Below are positions 7,177 through 10,000 of a stretch of 10,000 bases of DNA, piece after piece. Source of the stretch: Calditerrivibrio sp. (GTDB taxonomy: Bacteria > Chrysiogenota > Deferribacteres > Deferribacterales > Calditerrivibrionaceae); contig JAIWOA010000064.1 of assembly GCA_020217115.1 (NCBI GenBank), positions 1 through 10,000 on the forward strand, written 5' to 3'. The translations under genes were made by a program, and so were the position numbers. The first letter of the stretch is position 1. Each line of letters begins with the position of its first letter. The notes under the pieces were generated by a model. It saw only the letters and a list, made by a program, of their open reading frames with translations. It ran no database searches and was not told the DNA's origin.

Positions 7177-7500
7177 ATGTATGCTATAGTTCTTGGATTT
7201 CATGTTTTTATAACTATTTTGTTGATTCTTGCGATATTAATTCAGTCTGGTAAAGGTTCAAGTCTAAAAGAAGCTTTCGGAGGCGGTTCATCTGATATGT
7301 TTGGACCTGGTACTCCTGAAAATATAATGACAAAAATAACGACTATCTTAGTTATACTATTTTTTTCCACATCTATAATTCTGACAGTTATGTCATCTTC
7401 AGGCAAAAGTAGCAATTCGATAATAAATAGTATACAAGATTCAACAAAACAGATCCCGACACAGCAGAATAAACCAATTGTACCAAAAGAGAGTAAATGA
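7177..7500 (+). CDS. secG: Preprotein translocase subunit SecG
   Basis: SecG is the small accessory membrane subunit of the SecYEG channel and assists SecA-driven export. The 107-residue protein has two membrane spans (about 2-22 and 52-72). Between them is the conserved cytoplasmic loop with QSGKGSSLKEAFGGGSSDMFG (residues 23-43) and PENIMTKIT, the hallmark of the family. The tail after residue 75 is polar, Ser/Gln/Lys-rich and variable, as is normal. It has a good ribosome site and a possible promoter of its own. Its stop codon overlaps the ATG of the peptide-binding lipoprotein gene (ATGA), so the two should be co-translated, although I know of no functional link beyond export of that lipoprotein. 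Confidence 0.95.
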   Translation: MYAIVLGFHVFITILLILAILIQSGKGSSLKEAFGGGSSDMFGPGTPENIMTKITTILVILFFSTSIILTVMSSSGKSSNSIINSIQDSTKQIPTQQNKPIVPKESK

Positions 7501-9119
7501 TAAAAAAGTTTTTAACTCTTTTTATATCAATATTTATCATATCTGCCTGTGGAGATAACAGGGAAGATACCGTAAAAAGAAAGGTAAATTCTGAAAAATT
7601 CGGTGACTCTATCATAGAAGGTAGTATAGGAGAACCAAGCAACCTCATACCTATACTCGCTACAGATAGTGCATCCCATACTGTATCAGGTTTTATCTAT
7701 AATGGACTCTTAAAATATGATAAAAACTTGAATTTAGTGGGTGACCTTGCCTACAAATGGGAAGTTTCACAGAACAGGAAAGAGATAACTTTTTATCTTA
7801 GAAATGGTGTAAAATGGCATGATGGTAAAGAATTTACCTCTGAGGATGTTAAATTCACCTACGAGCTAATAATAGATAACAATACACCTACTGCATACGA
7901 TTCAGATTTTAGAATTATAGAAAAGTTGGAGACCCCAGATAAGCATACTGTAAAAGTTTTTTACAAAAATCCATATGCACCAGCACTTTCAAGCTGGACA
8001 GTTTCAATACTTCCATCTCACCTATTAAAAGGTAAACCTATTGCACAGTCAGAACTCCAGAGACATCCTGTGGGTACAGGTCCATACAGATTTAAAGAGT
8101 GGAGGTCTGGCAATCAGATAACGCTTGAAGCTTTTGATGAATATTTTGAAGGGAGACCCAACATAGATAGATACACCATGAAAATCATACCAGATACAGC
8201 CACAATGTTTTTAGAGCTTTTAAACCAGAATGTAGATATAATGGGTCTATCCCCTATGCAATATGCAAAGCAGACATCCAACCCTCGCTTTATTGAAAAC
8301 TATAATAAGTATAGCTATTTATCAAACTCATATACCTATGTAGGTTACAATTTGAAAAACAAGCTTTTACAGGATAAAAGGGTGAGACAGGCCCTCTCTT
8401 ATGCAACACCAAAGGATGATATTATAAAAGGTGTGGTTTTTGGGCTTGGTGAACCATCATATTCACCATTTAAACCTGGAACTCCATGGTATACTGATAA
8501 TTTGACAAAGTATGAATTCAATCTGGAAAAAGCAAGACAGCTCTTAAAAGAAACTGGCTTTGAGGATAAAAACGGTGATGGTATATTGGAAAAGGATGGG
8601 AACCCCTTTAAAATAGTTATCACAACAAATCAGGGGAACCAGACAAGGAGTCTTATTGCTGAGATATTACAGCAAACATGGAAAAAGATAGGGGTTAGCG
8701 TAGAAATCAGGATACTGGAATGGGCAACATTCATAAACGAATATATAGATAAAAGAAATTTTGAAGTGGTCATACTGGGCTGGACAATACCGATGGAACC
8801 AGACCCCTTTGATGTCTGGCATTCCTCAAGATGTGGTGGAAAAAATCTAAATTTTATATGTTTCCAGAATAAAGAGGTAGATAAACTGATTGAAGATGGT
8901 AGAGTTGAGTTTGATCTGGAAAAAAGAAAAGCTATATACCACAAAATATCTCAGATTCTTGCAGAAGAACAGCCATATACATTTTTGTATTATCCAAAAT
9001 CCCTTATTGCAATCAATAAAAGATTTAAAAATATTGAAGAAGCTCCAGCTGGTATAATGCATAACTTTATAGATTGGTACGTAGACAAAAAAGAAAGAAA
9101 ATATAATATAACAAAATAG
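7497..9119 (+). CDS. ABC transporter substrate-binding lipoprotein, peptide/opine/nickel family (DppA/OppA type, SBP_bac_5)
   Basis: This binding protein captures the substrate, probably di- or oligopeptides, and delivers it to the permease. At 540 residues it is full length. The signal peptide ends in the lipobox ISAC with the lipidated Cys18, so it is membrane-anchored rather than free in the periplasm; Gly at +2 does not show inner-membrane retention. The SBP_bac_5 signature follows at 84-123 (LAYKWEVS, FYLRNGVKWHDGKEFTSEDVKFTYE). Other family features include GTGPYRFKEW, VGYNLKN, DKRVRQALSYA and the late WTIPMEPDPFDVWHSSRCGGKNLNF. It overlaps the secG stop by 4 nt and is followed after 4 bp by the permease gene. 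The substrate cannot be read from sequence; peptides are the default, but nickel or sugar ligands occur in the family. Confidence 0.93.
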   Translation: MIKKFLTLFISIFIISACGDNREDTVKRKVNSEKFGDSIIEGSIGEPSNLIPILATDSASHTVSGFIYNGLLKYDKNLNLVGDLAYKWEVSQNRKEITFYLRNGVKWHDGKEFTSEDVKFTYELIIDNNTPTAYDSDFRIIEKLETPDKHTVKVFYKNPYAPALSSWTVSILPSHLLKGKPIAQSELQRHPVGTGPYRFKEWRSGNQITLEAFDEYFEGRPNIDRYTMKIIPDTATMFLELLNQNVDIMGLSPMQYAKQTSNPRFIENYNKYSYLSNSYTYVGYNLKNKLLQDKRVRQALSYATPKDDIIKGVVFGLGEPSYSPFKPGTPWYTDNLTKYEFNLEKARQLLKETGFEDKNGDGILEKDGNPFKIVITTNQGNQTRSLIAEILQQTWKKIGVSVEIRILEWATFINEYIDKRNFEVVILGWTIPMEPDPFDVWHSSRCGGKNLNFICFQNKEVDKLIEDGRVEFDLEKRKAIYHKISQILAEEQPYTFLYYPKSLIAINKRFKNIEEAPAGIMHNFIDWYVDKKERKYNITK

Positions 9120-9123
9120 AGCC

Positions 9124-10000
9124 ATGCTGCTATACATCTTTAAAAGAATATTAGGGATGATACCTCTACTCATAGGGATAACCCTGATCTCCTTTGTGGT
9201 TGTGAGTCTGGCACCGGGAAACCCTGCCCAATTTCTATCATCAATGAACCCAAAAATATCTGAAACAGCCTACGAAAAATTTATAAAAATGTACGAGCTT
9301 GATAAACCTGTATTAGAAAGATACTGGGTCTGGCTAAAAAGGTTTGTCAGGTTTGATTTTGGAAATTCCTTCGCATCAGATCAACAACCTGTAATAAAAA
9401 AGATAAAAGATAAATTACCCATCACAATCTATCTTAATGTTACCTCTATGCTACTGATCGTTCTTTTCTCAATACCTATTGGTGTATTTTCAGCAGTTTA
9501 CAAAAATTCTCTCTTTGACAAAATCACTACCGTAATCGTATTTATAGGGTTTGCTGTACCAACTTTCTGGCTGGCACTTTTACTGATGTACTATTTTGGT
9601 GTTATACATGGATGGTTACCGATATCAAGTCTAACTTCATACAATTTTAATGAACTATCAATTGCTGGAAAAATAAATGATATCTTATGGCATTCAATAT
9701 TACCTGTTGGTATCACAATATTTGGTGGAGTTGCTGGGTTTAGTCGATATGTTAGAAGCAGTATGCTTGACGTTTTAAACGAAGAGTATATAACGGCAGC
9801 CCTTTCCAGAGGTGTAAAAAAACGCTCCGTGATTTTTAAACATGCATTAAGGAATGCTCTATTACCTACAATAACAATCATAGGACTTTCAATCCCCGGT
9901 TTGATAGGAGGAAGCGTAATTTTTGAGTCTGTTTTTTCTATACCGGGTATGGGACAGCTTTTTTACCAATCAGTTATGATGAGGGATTACCCGGTTATAA
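9124..10000 (+). CDS. ABC transporter permease, DppB/OppB type (3' end outside window)
   Basis: This is the inner-membrane permease of the peptide-type importer, with 292 codons visible and the end off the right edge (the family is usually 305-340 residues, so little is missing). The N-terminus MLLYIFKRILGMIPLLIGIT is typical of DppB/OppB and leads into the first span (about 10-30). Then come LAPGNPA, the periplasmic segment with YELDKPVLERYWVWL and FDFGNSF, and spans near 100-125, 134-160, 188-206 and 248-270. The cytoplasmic EAA loop that docks with the ATPase is at about 220-248 (EEYITAALSRGVKKRSVIF, HALRNALLP). FESVFSIPGMGQLF is also conserved. The gene starts 4 bp after the binding-protein stop with no clear Shine-Dalgarno, so translation is probably coupled. 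DppC and ATPase genes are expected beyond the edge. Confidence 0.93.
   Translation, partial: MLLYIFKRILGMIPLLIGITLISFVVVSLAPGNPAQFLSSMNPKISETAYEKFIKMYELDKPVLERYWVWLKRFVRFDFGNSFASDQQPVIKKIKDKLPITIYLNVTSMLLIVLFSIPIGVFSAVYKNSLFDKITTVIVFIGFAVPTFWLALLLMYYFGVIHGWLPISSLTSYNFNELSIAGKINDILWHSILPVGITIFGGVAGFSRYVRSSMLDVLNEEYITAALSRGVKKRSVIFKHALRNALLPTITIIGLSIPGLIGGSVIFESVFSIPGMGQLFYQSVMMRDYPVI

Noticed and set aside
7762..7777. Possible parS half site (GTTTCAC)
   Set aside because: Only one half of the palindrome matches (about 9 of 16 positions), and it lies inside the substrate-binding protein gene. A similar half site occurs near 2755. Neither has the central CACGTG.
9591..9881. Minus-strand open frame of 96 residues
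   Set aside because: It lies opposite the permease gene, whose EAA loop and membrane spans are clearly encoded on the plus strand.

Overview
The window looks like chromosomal DNA of an AT-rich Gram-negative bacterium. Two exported proteins carry signal sequences, two proteins are predicted lipoproteins, and the left half encodes outer-membrane-type CsgG/GNA1162-like domains. The chain parA-parB-bactofilin-tpiA-secG-peptide transporter and the base composition would suit a Deferribacterota relative (Calditerrivibrio/Deferribacter type). That placement is inference from gene order and style, not a database match.

Left half, minus strand (1-4256). Two genes are read leftward from a strong promoter in the divergent gap. 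The first encodes a 668-residue lipoprotein with helical TPR-like repeats and a CsgG-like domain. After 30 bp comes a very long exported protein (at least 739 residues, running off the left edge). It has an N-terminal GNA1162/DUF799-like domain, an Ig-like segment, a fibronectin type III domain and a probable right-handed beta-helix. This pair is the least understood and most interesting part of the window. It may be a rearranged version of the CsgG / DUF4810 / DUF799 lipoprotein set known from other Gram-negatives.

Divergent gap (4257-4389). It holds two back-to-back sigma70-type promoters, both with a TTGATT -35 box, separated by A/T tracts. The rightward one puts the predicted transcription start 0-2 bases from the parA ATG, so parA may be translated from a leaderless mRNA.

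Right half, plus strand (4390-10000). parA, parB, a bactofilin gene and tpiA form a tight operon (4-nt overlap, 1-nt overlap, 3-nt gap), linking chromosome segregation, a bactofilin scaffold and a glycolytic enzyme. An 80-bp gap with a candidate promoter follows. Then come secG, a DppA/OppA-type peptide-binding lipoprotein (ATGA overlap with secG) and a DppB/OppB-type permease that runs off the right edge. I see no tRNA, rRNA, CRISPR array, insertion sequence or convincing rho-independent terminator. No stretch over 300 bp lacks a gene.
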